A stretch of 64,000 nt of DNA from Sphingobium sp. AP50 (GTDB taxonomy: Bacteria; Pseudomonadota; Alphaproteobacteria; Sphingomonadales; Sphingomonadaceae). Location: contig NZ_FNYZ01000007.1 in NCBI RefSeq assembly GCF_900109095.1, positions 1-64,000 of the forward strand, written 5' to 3'. Position numbers and translations under genes: made by a program. The number at the start of each line of letters is the position of its first letter. The stretch's first letter is position 1. This document shows, piece by piece, positions 16,898-25,045 of this stretch. Under the pieces are notes generated by a model. It searched no databases. It saw only the letters and a list, made by a program, of their open reading frames with translations, and was not told the DNA's origin.

Positions 16898-18088
16898 TTA
16901 GTTGGCCCGTTCGAGCAAGCGTCGCGCCTTGCCTTCGAGTTCGAGCCTGCTGTCCTGATTGGTCCGGGTCCGGGCGAGCGCGGTGATCCCCTGGACAAAA
17001 TCATAGACGGACTGGGGCGGATGGCCTTCTTCGGCGAGCACGGTCGCGATGACCTTGCAGGTTTCGGCTTTGGAGAAGCCTGCTTTTCGCAGGAAGCTCT
17101 CCTGATCCTCATCCTTGCGGGCGACAATCCGTTCGCGCGCCGCCTTGATGCCGCTGATGAAGGCGGATGGCGAGGAGTCGGCAAAGCGCGTCAGCGCGGG
17201 CGCGGCCTCATGCGCAAATCGGTTAGCGGCAAATTTGCTGTGGCGGATCGAAATTTCCTCGAAATTTTCGACGCCCCACAAATTGCGGTTCATGCACACG
17301 GCGCGGAGATAGAATGTCGCCACGCCCAGCGTCTTCGATCCGACCTCGCTGTTCCAGCAGTAAAAGCCGCGAAAATAGAGATCGGGTTCGCCATTGGGCA
17401 GCCGCCCCGCCTCAATCGGATTGAGGTCGTCGACGAGGAAGAGGAAGACATCCCGATCTGAGGCGTAGAGGGTCGTATTGTCGCGGGTGATGTCGATGAC
17501 AGGGTTGTAGTGCATGGTGCGCCAGTCGAGCACGCCGGGTACTTTCCAGCGGGTGTCGCCGGTCCCGTTGCCCGCGATTTTCATGACGGCGGCCACCAGT
17601 TCATGATCCCAGATCCGGCCATAATCGGGTCCGGTAACGGCACGAAGCTCGGTGCGGCCATTCTGGGTCTCGAGCAATTTCACCTGCTCGCCGCGGTGCG
17701 CGAGGAGCCCGTGCTGCATATTGATCCCAGCGAGCGGCGCAGGAAGGCCACGAAGATAGGATGCCGGAGCGCCCACGAGGCTACACATTTGCCCAAAGGA
17801 CCAGTGGGTCGGGAGCACCGGGTCGGACCTTCCTGGCACATGTAGCATCAGCCGTTCCGGGTCATCGGTCCGGGCCTCGACGCGAACGGCCCGGCTCTCG
17901 ACGATGCGTGTCGTGGCATTGTCAGCCCGGGTGCGGACCTTGTCATACAGGTCGCCAAGGGAGAGAAAGCGCTCGTCGTCGGGACGCGAAAACCATTCGG
18001 ACGACACGCGAGAGTTGTTCTGGCCGCGTGTGACATCGACGCGATAAGGTTGCGGCGCGGGACGCGCGGCGGGTGCGGACATGTTCAT
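16898..18088 (-). CDS. DUF932 family plasmid/phage protein
   Basis: A 396-residue member of the DUF932 family that is frequent on large plasmids, ICEs and phages. Recognisable segments are ERFLSLGDLYDKVRTRAD, AVTGPDYGRIWDHELVAAV, DRDVFLFLVDDLNPIEAG, FRGFYCWNSEVGSKTLGV and RFAHEAAPALTRFADSS. The family has no established biochemical role. AAGGAG 7 bases before the ATG at 18088 sets the start; an upstream in-frame ATG at 18229 lies in a region without protein-like composition. It heads the three-gene minus-strand group ending at 15780. Confidence 0.85.
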   Translation of the reverse strand: MNMSAPAARPAPQPYRVDVTRGQNNSRVSSEWFSRPDDERFLSLGDLYDKVRTRADNATTRIVESRAVRVEARTDDPERLMLHVPGRSDPVLPTHWSFGQMCSLVGAPASYLRGLPAPLAGINMQHGLLAHRGEQVKLLETQNGRTELRAVTGPDYGRIWDHELVAAVMKIAGNGTGDTRWKVPGVLDWRTMHYNPVIDITRDNTTLYASDRDVFLFLVDDLNPIEAGRLPNGEPDLYFRGFYCWNSEVGSKTLGVATFYLRAVCMNRNLWGVENFEEISIRHSKFAANRFAHEAAPALTRFADSSPSAFISGIKAARERIVARKDEDQESFLRKAGFSKAETCKVIATVLAEEGHPPQSVYDFVQGITALARTRTNQDSRLELEGKARRLLERAN

Positions 18089-18309
18089 GACAGTCTCCTT
18101 GAAGGGTTGACCGGCGATTCGACGGAAACCCAGTCCCGACCCTCGCCGCAAACCCTCCACCCCCTTCCCTTCTGCCCAGCAGGCGCGCGATCGGCGGCCC
18201 TGACGAGAGGAAATATCTGGGGTCATCATGTCGAAACTGGTTTGCGCTCGCGCGCTATGCGAACGAGGCTAAGCGCCTCGCGCAGCGCATGTGGCGGCCG
18301 ACAGAAGGT

Positions 18310-18732
18310 TCAGGCTAGCAGCGAATCCCAGGGATTTAGGAGTGCTACACCTGTGGCGCTGAAGTCAGCGACATTGCGCGTGACGACCGTCATACCATGG
18401 ATGAGGGCGGTTGCAGCAATCAGCGCATCACGCTCGGCCTGAGGATCGGGCACATGGAGCGCCGCGCAACGCTGGGCGATCGCTGTATCAATCGACAGGA
18501 TGCGGCCAGCGAATGTCGGCAGGACTAATATGTCGATCCAGGCCCGCAGTTGAGCACCCTGAACGGGATCGCGCCGCGCGCGCTGCAGCGTTCCCTGCTC
18601 GATTTCCAGGATCGAGATCACGGATAAGTAGAACTGTGCCGCTGGAACACTTGCCGCCCAGGAGACAACGTTCTTGTCGGCCTTGTCGGGTCGGCGCAGC
18701 TCGGAAATCACATTGGTATCGAGCAGATACAT
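18310..18732 (-). CDS. vapC: PIN-domain ribonuclease toxin (VapC/FitB type)
   Basis: Toxin of a type II toxin-antitoxin pair. The 140-residue PIN domain starts MYLLDTNVISELRRPD (D5 metal ligand), has an ISILEIEQG segment with a conserved acidic residue, and later QAERDALIAATALIHGMTVVTRNVADF with the remaining acidic ligands. It matches the FitB-like branch. VapC enzymes cleave tRNA or other RNA in a metal-dependent way. Its ATG shares one base with the antitoxin stop (TGATG), so the two are coupled. On a mobile element its usual effect is to stabilise inheritance. Confidence 0.92.
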   Translation of the reverse strand: MYLLDTNVISELRRPDKADKNVVSWAASVPAAQFYLSVISILEIEQGTLQRARRDPVQGAQLRAWIDILVLPTFAGRILSIDTAIAQRCAALHVPDPQAERDALIAATALIHGMTVVTRNVADFSATGVALLNPWDSLLA

Positions 18733-18986
18733 CAGTCGAGATCGGCGGCTCGGGTGATCGCGCCCATGCGCGGCGGCGTGAATGCAAAATCGTCCCCGCC
18801 AGTCTGGGCTATGGCGTCGAGGAGTGAGGTGGTTTTGCCTAGCAGCTTCTCATAGTCGGCCATCGTCAGGAGAACGTGCGCGGGCCTGCCGCGATCCGTG
18901 ATGAAGACTGGGCCTTGCATCGCGGCCTTCTTGGCGCGTCCCGCGTCCTGGTTGAATTCCCTACTGGAAAAGCTTGTCACGCCCAT
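18732..18986 (-). CDS. Phd/YefM-type antitoxin
   Basis: An 84-residue antitoxin with the typical start TSFSSREFNQDAGRAKKAA and GPVFITDRGRPAHVLLTMADYEKLLG. The N-terminal fold dimerises and binds operator DNA; the C-terminal tail (from about 52) should wrap the PIN toxin. AGGAG is 6 bases upstream of the ATG. It precedes vapC in the operon, the usual order, and the pair should be autoregulated. Confidence 0.92.
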   Translation of the reverse strand: MGVTSFSSREFNQDAGRAKKAAMQGPVFITDRGRPAHVLLTMADYEKLLGKTTSLLDAIAQTGGDDFAFTPPRMGAITRAADLD

Positions 18987-19056
18987 CGATCACTCCTGCA
19001 CAGCACCGCCTCCATACCACGGCAATGCCGCCATTGCAATCAATGTAGATATATCT

Positions 19057-19575
19057 CTACAATATGATTCGTTCGGACGTATCCCTCGGCTCGCTTGTAA
19101 TTCTGCTGAGGGCATCATCGATGAACTGGCTCGTCGACATGGAATCGATCGCTTGTGCGGTGATGAGGATGGCCTGACCGCCAAAGCCATCGAACAGCAT
19201 CCGCGAGCACGTGTAGGCGGTCTCGATCGCGATGTGGGATAGGCTTGGCGAGCGCCGGACAATATCCTGCAGAACCTCCATCCAGTGGTCGTCCATATCG
19301 ACTTCCAGAAAATCGTGCTGGTCATCGTTCTGCGTGACGCAATCGGTCAGGAAACAGGAGGCGACGCAATCGGCGGGGGATGCCGAGAGAGCGGCGCGAA
19401 CCTCGTCGAGATGAAGAACGAAGTTCATTTCCCGCCAGGGGTCGGCAAAGAAGTAGACTTCATCGTCGCTGGTCTCGTGGGAAAAAATCGAGTTGAGGAG
19501 CAATCGCTCGGCGGGGTTCATGTCGGTTACCGGGATGAACGGCGTGACGACGCACTGGCCATAATAATCTGCCAT
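19057..19575 (-). CDS. Conserved hypothetical protein
   Basis: A 172-residue acidic protein (MADYYGQCVVTPFIPV, with DEVYFFADPWREMNFVLHLDEV and DFLEVDMDDHWMEVLQDIV). No domain recognised. GGAG is 7 bases upstream of the ATG. Together with the genes at 19641-20006 and 20018-20506 it forms a minus-strand group downstream of the strawberry-notch helicase, so it is probably part of the same backbone module. Function unknown. Confidence 0.68.
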   Translation of the reverse strand: MADYYGQCVVTPFIPVTDMNPAERLLLNSIFSHETSDDEVYFFADPWREMNFVLHLDEVRAALSASPADCVASCFLTDCVTQNDDQHDFLEVDMDDHWMEVLQDIVRRSPSLSHIAIETAYTCSRMLFDGFGGQAILITAQAIDSMSTSQFIDDALSRITSEPRDTSERIIL

Positions 19576-19640
19576 GGGATATCTCCATTATGTCAGAAGT
19601 GGGGGCTGTCCACCGGCGGGGGCAGACACTGCTTCAGCGC

Positions 19641-20006
19641 TCAGGCCGCGATAGCGAATGGATCGACCGAGGCATGGATCGGCTGCGCACGCCCCATCCA
19701 GGGTTCGGGGCGGATGCAGCGGACCCAGTCGGCAAATGACGGAATATAGCCCAGATCCTCAATCACATGCTGTTCGCCGATGAGCCGGACGGGCACCACC
19801 CGCCCGGTGGAAATCATGATCGTCGGCCCGAAGAAATGTTCGAGCATGAAGACGCCCTCGGCATGGTGGCGCAAGGCCCGATGGCGATAGTCGGCAATGA
19901 TGAGTTTGGACGGTTCGTCGAACCATTGATGCAGGGCCAGATAATCCTCGGCCTCCCCGCCCCATTTTTTGGCGCTCGACAGCGCATGATGATAGCAATG
20001 TCCCAT
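19641..20006 (-). CDS. DUF6915-like small protein
   Basis: A 121-residue protein beginning MGHCYHHALSSAKKWGG and containing LALHQWFDEPSKL, HRALRHHAEGVFMLEHFFG and VPVRLIGEQHVIEDLGYIPS. I recall this as DUF6915, a family found on sphingomonad plasmids; the many His residues could bind metal, but no function is known. GAGGAG seven bases before the ATG at 20006 fixes the start, and the stop of the gene before it lies just upstream of that ribosome site, showing operon organisation. Confidence 0.75.
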   Translation of the reverse strand: MGHCYHHALSSAKKWGGEAEDYLALHQWFDEPSKLIIADYRHRALRHHAEGVFMLEHFFGPTIMISTGRVVPVRLIGEQHVIEDLGYIPSFADWVRCIRPEPWMGRAQPIHASVDPFAIAA

Positions 20007-20017
20007 GACAGCGCTCC

Positions 20018-20506
20018 TCAAAATTCGTGGCTGTAATCCTCCGTCGCGACATAGCGATCGGCATGTTCGAGACGGATCGTCGCGTTCGCGACATCAAAGG
20101 TGAACTCCCCATAGGCGCCATCATTATTCTCCCACCCCGGGTGTGTTGCGCCCAGGAGTCGGTAGGCGTGGGCTTCGAGCGCCGCAGTAAGGGGCATCGT
20201 TGCAGCGACAGCAAGCTCCTCGTTCCATGGCTGTTCCAGCATCTCGACAGGCACGTCCGGGATCTCGAGGCCGACATCGTTGGCATCCAGCGCCTCGACT
20301 TCCTCGATCTGGCCACTGTCTCCGCAGCCGTCGAAACGGATAATGACCGTTGCGATGCCGACCGCCGCGAGCGCGGAGAGGAGCGTCGCCTTGTTGACCG
20401 GCAGGAGCCTGGCCGCGAGCGCCTCATGGCGGCCCCACCGCAGGCAGACATCGTCTGGGGTTATGATCGGTGCTGAATCGGCTTTTTGTGTGGTTGGATC
20501 TTCCAT
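20018..20506 (-). CDS. Conserved plasmid protein (DUF6878-like)
   Basis: A 162-residue acidic protein with NKATLLSALAAVGIATVIIRFDGCGDSGQIEEVEA, the mark of a family I recall as DUF6878, and DNDGAYGEFTFDVANATI-like strands near the end. No function is known. GGAG lies 7 bases before the ATG at 20506, so the earlier in-frame ATG at 20539 is not preferred. It follows the helicase gene with a 76-base gap. Confidence 0.72.
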   Translation of the reverse strand: MEDPTTQKADSAPIITPDDVCLRWGRHEALAARLLPVNKATLLSALAAVGIATVIIRFDGCGDSGQIEEVEALDANDVGLEIPDVPVEMLEQPWNEELAVAATMPLTAALEAHAYRLLGATHPGWENNDGAYGEFTFDVANATIRLEHADRYVATEDYSHEF

Positions 20507-20582
20507 GTCTGAGCTCCAGGGATTGTGTCCGAGGACCATTCATCGGACACTATCCCCTTCCCCCTTCCCTCCGGCGCCGAAG

Positions 20583-23500
20583 TCAGGTGGGGCCATCGAC
20601 CATTGCCACCAGCTTGCCATATTCGACCCCGGCTTCAGCGATGCGACGCAAAATCGTCTCGGCGCGGTCCGTCGGCACGAACAGCCTCGTTTTGTAGGCA
20701 ATGATTTCGGTGAAGCACCCAAGGGACTTGAGCCATTCAAGACGTCCGGGCGGAAAGTTGCGGATTTCGAGGCGCGTGGCATCATTGACCCGAACGCGGG
20801 CCATTTTGGCGTCCTCAAGGCCTGGAACGGACAGCGTCTCCCCGGACTGAACGGCCCTCAGCATGTCGGCAGGTGTGAGCGCGAGCGTGTTGGCCACCCC
20901 GAAGGCTTTGCCGACCTTTTCGACCCCCGACGGGGACACAATACGGCCCAGAAGACTGTTGCCGGCGGCATCCGAGACGCGCCAAACGCGCACATCATCG
21001 TCCGGTAGTTTGTTCCAGACAGGCAGCAACAGACCGGTTGCAAGGTGAATGGTTTCGATGTCGATCTTGGCCGCCGCTTCATCGACCTCGGCATGCCACA
21101 GCCGCTCAAACTCAGCTGGTGCACTTGAAACCCAGGCACTTTCGGCAAGGCGATGATCGCGGATGCGCTCCTGACCGGTAGGCCGCACCAGCATCCACAT
21201 GCGGATGGGCTCGCCTTCGTTATTCATGACCGGCCAGGACGGTGTGGCAAGCGCGACCCGACCCGACTTTTCGTTGCGAAGCATGCGGTTACCCGAGCTT
21301 TGTCCCCACTGCATCATGAGCCGCGCATAGGCGAGGGCCTTGCGGCGATGATGGAGTTCCAGGCGCGCCAGGCGGGTCTCGGCACCCGTCGCCGGGTCCT
21401 GGCGGAGGAGGGTTTCCTCCAGCACCACGATGCGCTCGGTCATGATGGTTTCAACGCCCACATCAAGCGTACCGGCATCGCGCGCTTCGTCGATCCGGGC
21501 CTGGATCAGCGCCAAATACTCGTCGAATATGGCATCCTGGGTCTCGATCCGCAGGGCAAGGAGGCGGTTCAGCCAACGGTGAATGGGCGGGAGATCGTCA
21601 AGCAGGCCACCGCCGTCCTCGTCAAGCAGCTTGAGGCCCGTCATCGCAATGAAATCGGCAAGACTTGTGCTTATGAGTTTGCCGCGAAAGAGCAGGCTAT
21701 ACCATTGCCGCAGGGCGTCCTTGGCATAGTCGCTCTCGAGATTGTCCGCCGGATCGAACAGATTTTGACCCCCGGTCTGCCGCTGGCCGCGGGTGAGCGC
21801 ACCCAGGCTGTCGAGCCGCCGCGCGATCGTGCTGATAAACCGGCGCTCGCCCTTGCAGTTGGTCGTGACCGGCCTGAACACCGGCGCGCTCATCTGATTG
21901 GTCCGGTTCGACCGGCCAAGACCCTGGATGGCGTTGGACGCCCGCCAGCCCGGCTCGAGGAGAAAATGGATGCGCCGCCGGTGTGCGCTCGGGCAGTTGC
22001 GATCCGCATGATAGCTGCGGCCGGTGCCGCCGGCATCGGAGAAGATCAGGATCGGCTTGCTGCCGGCCATGAAGGCCTGCGCCTCAACGATGTTGGAGCG
22101 GGCGCTGCGCCGTTCGATCTTCTGGCGGCCATTGCCGTCCAGGATCAACCGACGCGAGCGGCCGGTGACTTCGGCAACGCGATCTGTTCCAAAGCGTGCG
22201 ATGATATCATCCAGCGCCATGCCGATCGCTGGAAGTGCGCAAAGGCGTTCGATGAGCTCGTCGCGTCGGGCAATGGCCTCTGCGCAATGCACGGCGTTAC
22301 CATCGGCATCGACCATCAGTTCCGAGCGGTCATAGCCGTCGCTTCCCTTGAACACCGTCATCATACGGGTCGGGAAGGCCGTCTGGAGATAATCGATCAT
22401 CGCCTCGCGCGGCGACAGTTCGATGTCGAGATGGGCAGCGTCATCGGCTGAGAGGGACGCTAATCGGCGATCCAGCATAGCCTCGGCGGTCGTCACCAAC
22501 TGGACGATCACCTGGTGATCGGCGTCGAGTTCGGCCTCGATGGCAGCCACGAGCGTCGGCAGTTTCATGGCCACCAGGACCTGACTGAAGAAGCGCTGCT
22601 TGGCGCTTTCGAATCGCGAGAGCGCCGATCCCTTGGCCTGGGCATTAAGAGCCTTGCCCGTCATTCGATCGACGATGTTGTTCGCCATGAGCACCTGCTC
22701 GAGATTTTTGTGGATGATAGCCCAGCCGTCCGCATAGGCATTGTAAATCGCGATCTGCTCGAGCGTCAGCACATGCTCCAGCGGCTCATATTCGACGCCG
22801 CGAAAGGTAAGGGCCCGCGCGGTATAGAGACCAAGGGCTTTCAGATCACGCGCGACGATTTCCATGGCGGCGATGCCGCCGTCGGCAATCCCCGCCATGA
22901 ACGCAGCACGCGATTCAAAGGCGGTACCCGGTCCCCACAGGCCCAGCCGTATCGCATAGCAAAGATTGGCCGGATCGGTGGCGCCGGTGGCCGACACGTA
23001 AAGCACGCAGGCGCGGGGCAGGAGATTTTGAAGCCTGACACCCGCCAGCCCCTGCTCGGACCCCTTCTGTTTCCCAAAGCTACTTTGCGTCCCGGCAGCA
23101 TTGGCCATTTCATGGGCCTCGTCATAGCAAAGCAGGCCCTCGAAGTCCGCGCCAAGCCAGGCCAGGATCTGCGAAAGCCGGGATGCCTCATCATGGCGTT
23201 GCGAGCGGAGCGTGGCATAGGTCATGAACAGGATGCCGCTCTCCATCGATATCGGCGTTCCAAGCGGGAAGGCATCGAGCGGCTGGATATCGATCGGAAG
23301 GCCGCCCAGCGCGGCCCAGTCGCGACGGGCATCCTCGATGAGGGCGCTGCTTTTGGAGATCCAGACGGCCTTGCGCTGCCCGCGGCACCAACGGTCGAGA
23401 ATACAGGCGGCGACCTGCTGGCCCTTGCCAACCCCGGTGCCGTCGCCCAGGAAATAGCCCATCCGATACGCTTTGCCGGTCGCGTCTGGTGAGAGGAACG

Positions 23501-24911
23501 TCCCCTTGGGATCCGGCGCGTGACGCCCCGGAAGGTCCCGTTCAAATGCCTGACCGGCATAGATCACCGTTTCGAGCTGCGCGTCGGACAGGGCGGCTAC
23601 GGCGCATGGCGGCAACATCGGCGTGTAGCTGGGCACTGGGGGCAGGATCGACGACATCGCGATCGATTCGACCAGGCTGTCGGGATGGGGCGTGGCGCCC
23701 GGAATGGCGATCCGCGACAGCCGCCAAGGCACATAGATGCCAATTTGATCGCCCGCAGGATTTGGCGCCTCCAGGACGGCATAATCCAGTGGCCGGGGCG
23801 CTGAGTCGATGGCGGCGCAACCCTTGGGCACTGCAGGGGTGCGGATCTTTGCCTGCCCCAGCATGAGAGGTCTTTGACCGGGCTTGAGACGTATCGGCGC
23901 AGATGAAATCAGCGACATTCCCGCTGGTGGCATCGGACGAACCGGCATCTGCCGCGCCGGAAGAGAAAGGACTACTTCCAGCGCGTCGTCGAGACAATCG
24001 AGCGCCTCACGCTGGGCTATCCCTGTCCAGTTTCTGTCATAGACCAGCAGGCGCACCGCGATACTGGTACCGTGCCGGGCGAAAGTTTGCCCGGCAAGCG
24101 TGATCTCCAGGCGGGGCGGGACAAGGTTTGCAACGGCCTGATAGCCCGTCGCGCCACTGCCATCGGCGCAAAAGCCTGGTGGCATGATGGCGACGCAGCG
24201 GCCATGGTCGGCAAGACGCTGAAGCGCTGAACGCAAATGCCGCGCGCCAGCATGGCGGTCGTCTCCACGACCCTCGCTCCGCACGAAGGGCGGATTGATG
24301 AGAATGAGGTCGGGTCTTGGCAGAGCAGCCAGATGCGTATCGATATATTCTGCGTCATGGGATGTGACGGGCATGCCCATGATCTCGCTCAGCAGATAGG
24401 CGCGAACGGGATCCCGTTCATTGAGCTGGAGGGCAGCACCAGCACATTTGGCGTGTAGAGCCAGGAGACCCGTTCCAGCAGAGGGTTCGAGCACAATATC
24501 GGCAACGGTTGGCATGGCTGCCTGGCTGGCAAGCCAGGCGAGCGGCAGCGGCGTCGAAAATTGCTGGAGCGCGATCTGCCTTTCGGTCCTGTATGTCTGG
24601 GTGGGAAGACGGTCGGCCAGTTCGCGGACCTGCGCCAGGGTTTCAGCCGGACTATGTCCCAAAAGCGCGCCGCCATTCTTCAGGCAGGTGATGACCTGGG
24701 CCGCTTCGAGCGCATCATAGGCATCGCGCATCGACCATGTCCCATCGGCGTCGGTACATCCAAAGCAGCGCGCCATATGCTGCCGAAGAGACTTTCGTGT
24801 GATGGGTTGGCCGGCAAGGAGCGTAGACGCCAGGGCGCGGGCTGCTGCGGCGAGCGCATGGGCCTTCTGACGCGCGGGATCGGATGCCGCGGTGAAAAGC
24901 GGGAGGGGCAT
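20583..24911 (-). CDS. Strawberry-notch family helicase fused to an N-terminal methylase-like domain
   Basis: A 1442-residue backbone protein. Residues about 120-330 look like a DNA N6-adenine methylase fold: LEPSAGTGLLAL (SAM motif I, about 142-152) and NPPF (motif IV, about 206-209). Then comes the strawberry-notch NTPase with GDGTGVGKGQQVA near 490-500, CYDEAHE near 600 and YVSATGATDP, followed by a helicase C lobe (ILIFSDAGGTGRSYHAD, ASNAIQGLGRSNRTNQ). Homologues occur on phages, plasmids and ICEs, with proposed roles in DNA methylation, replication or defence. AGGAG with 7-base spacing supports the ATG at 24911. The domain order is clear; the activity is not established. Confidence 0.88.
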   Translation of the reverse strand: MPLPLFTAASDPARQKAHALAAAARALASTLLAGQPITRKSLRQHMARCFGCTDADGTWSMRDAYDALEAAQVITCLKNGGALLGHSPAETLAQVRELADRLPTQTYRTERQIALQQFSTPLPLAWLASQAAMPTVADIVLEPSAGTGLLALHAKCAGAALQLNERDPVRAYLLSEIMGMPVTSHDAEYIDTHLAALPRPDLILINPPFVRSEGRGDDRHAGARHLRSALQRLADHGRCVAIMPPGFCADGSGATGYQAVANLVPPRLEITLAGQTFARHGTSIAVRLLVYDRNWTGIAQREALDCLDDALEVVLSLPARQMPVRPMPPAGMSLISSAPIRLKPGQRPLMLGQAKIRTPAVPKGCAAIDSAPRPLDYAVLEAPNPAGDQIGIYVPWRLSRIAIPGATPHPDSLVESIAMSSILPPVPSYTPMLPPCAVAALSDAQLETVIYAGQAFERDLPGRHAPDPKGTFLSPDATGKAYRMGYFLGDGTGVGKGQQVAACILDRWCRGQRKAVWISKSSALIEDARRDWAALGGLPIDIQPLDAFPLGTPISMESGILFMTYATLRSQRHDEASRLSQILAWLGADFEGLLCYDEAHEMANAAGTQSSFGKQKGSEQGLAGVRLQNLLPRACVLYVSATGATDPANLCYAIRLGLWGPGTAFESRAAFMAGIADGGIAAMEIVARDLKALGLYTARALTFRGVEYEPLEHVLTLEQIAIYNAYADGWAIIHKNLEQVLMANNIVDRMTGKALNAQAKGSALSRFESAKQRFFSQVLVAMKLPTLVAAIEAELDADHQVIVQLVTTAEAMLDRRLASLSADDAAHLDIELSPREAMIDYLQTAFPTRMMTVFKGSDGYDRSELMVDADGNAVHCAEAIARRDELIERLCALPAIGMALDDIIARFGTDRVAEVTGRSRRLILDGNGRQKIERRSARSNIVEAQAFMAGSKPILIFSDAGGTGRSYHADRNCPSAHRRRIHFLLEPGWRASNAIQGLGRSNRTNQMSAPVFRPVTTNCKGERRFISTIARRLDSLGALTRGQRQTGGQNLFDPADNLESDYAKDALRQWYSLLFRGKLISTSLADFIAMTGLKLLDEDGGGLLDDLPPIHRWLNRLLALRIETQDAIFDEYLALIQARIDEARDAGTLDVGVETIMTERIVVLEETLLRQDPATGAETRLARLELHHRRKALAYARLMMQWGQSSGNRMLRNEKSGRVALATPSWPVMNNEGEPIRMWMLVRPTGQERIRDHRLAESAWVSSAPAEFERLWHAEVDEAAAKIDIETIHLATGLLLPVWNKLPDDDVRVWRVSDAAGNSLLGRIVSPSGVEKVGKAFGVANTLALTPADMLRAVQSGETLSVPGLEDAKMARVRVNDATRLEIRNFPPGRLEWLKSLGCFTEIIAYKTRLFVPTDRAETILRRIAEAGVEYGKLVAMVDGPT

Positions 24912-25045
24912 GGATTGTCTCCTGAAAAGTGCCACGCCGAGCGGTGGCCTACTGATCCTTCCCCCTCCTCCCCTGTCAGCTGGGGAGATTTGGGATCGGG
25001 CAAGTAATGGGCCGCGCCTTGAGCGACGCGGCCCTGCCTGGGCGA

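Noticed and set aside
21153..23492. Long plus-strand frames (432 and 325 codons) within the strawberry-notch gene region.
   Set aside because: They lie entirely antisense to conserved helicase motifs and are compositional shadows.
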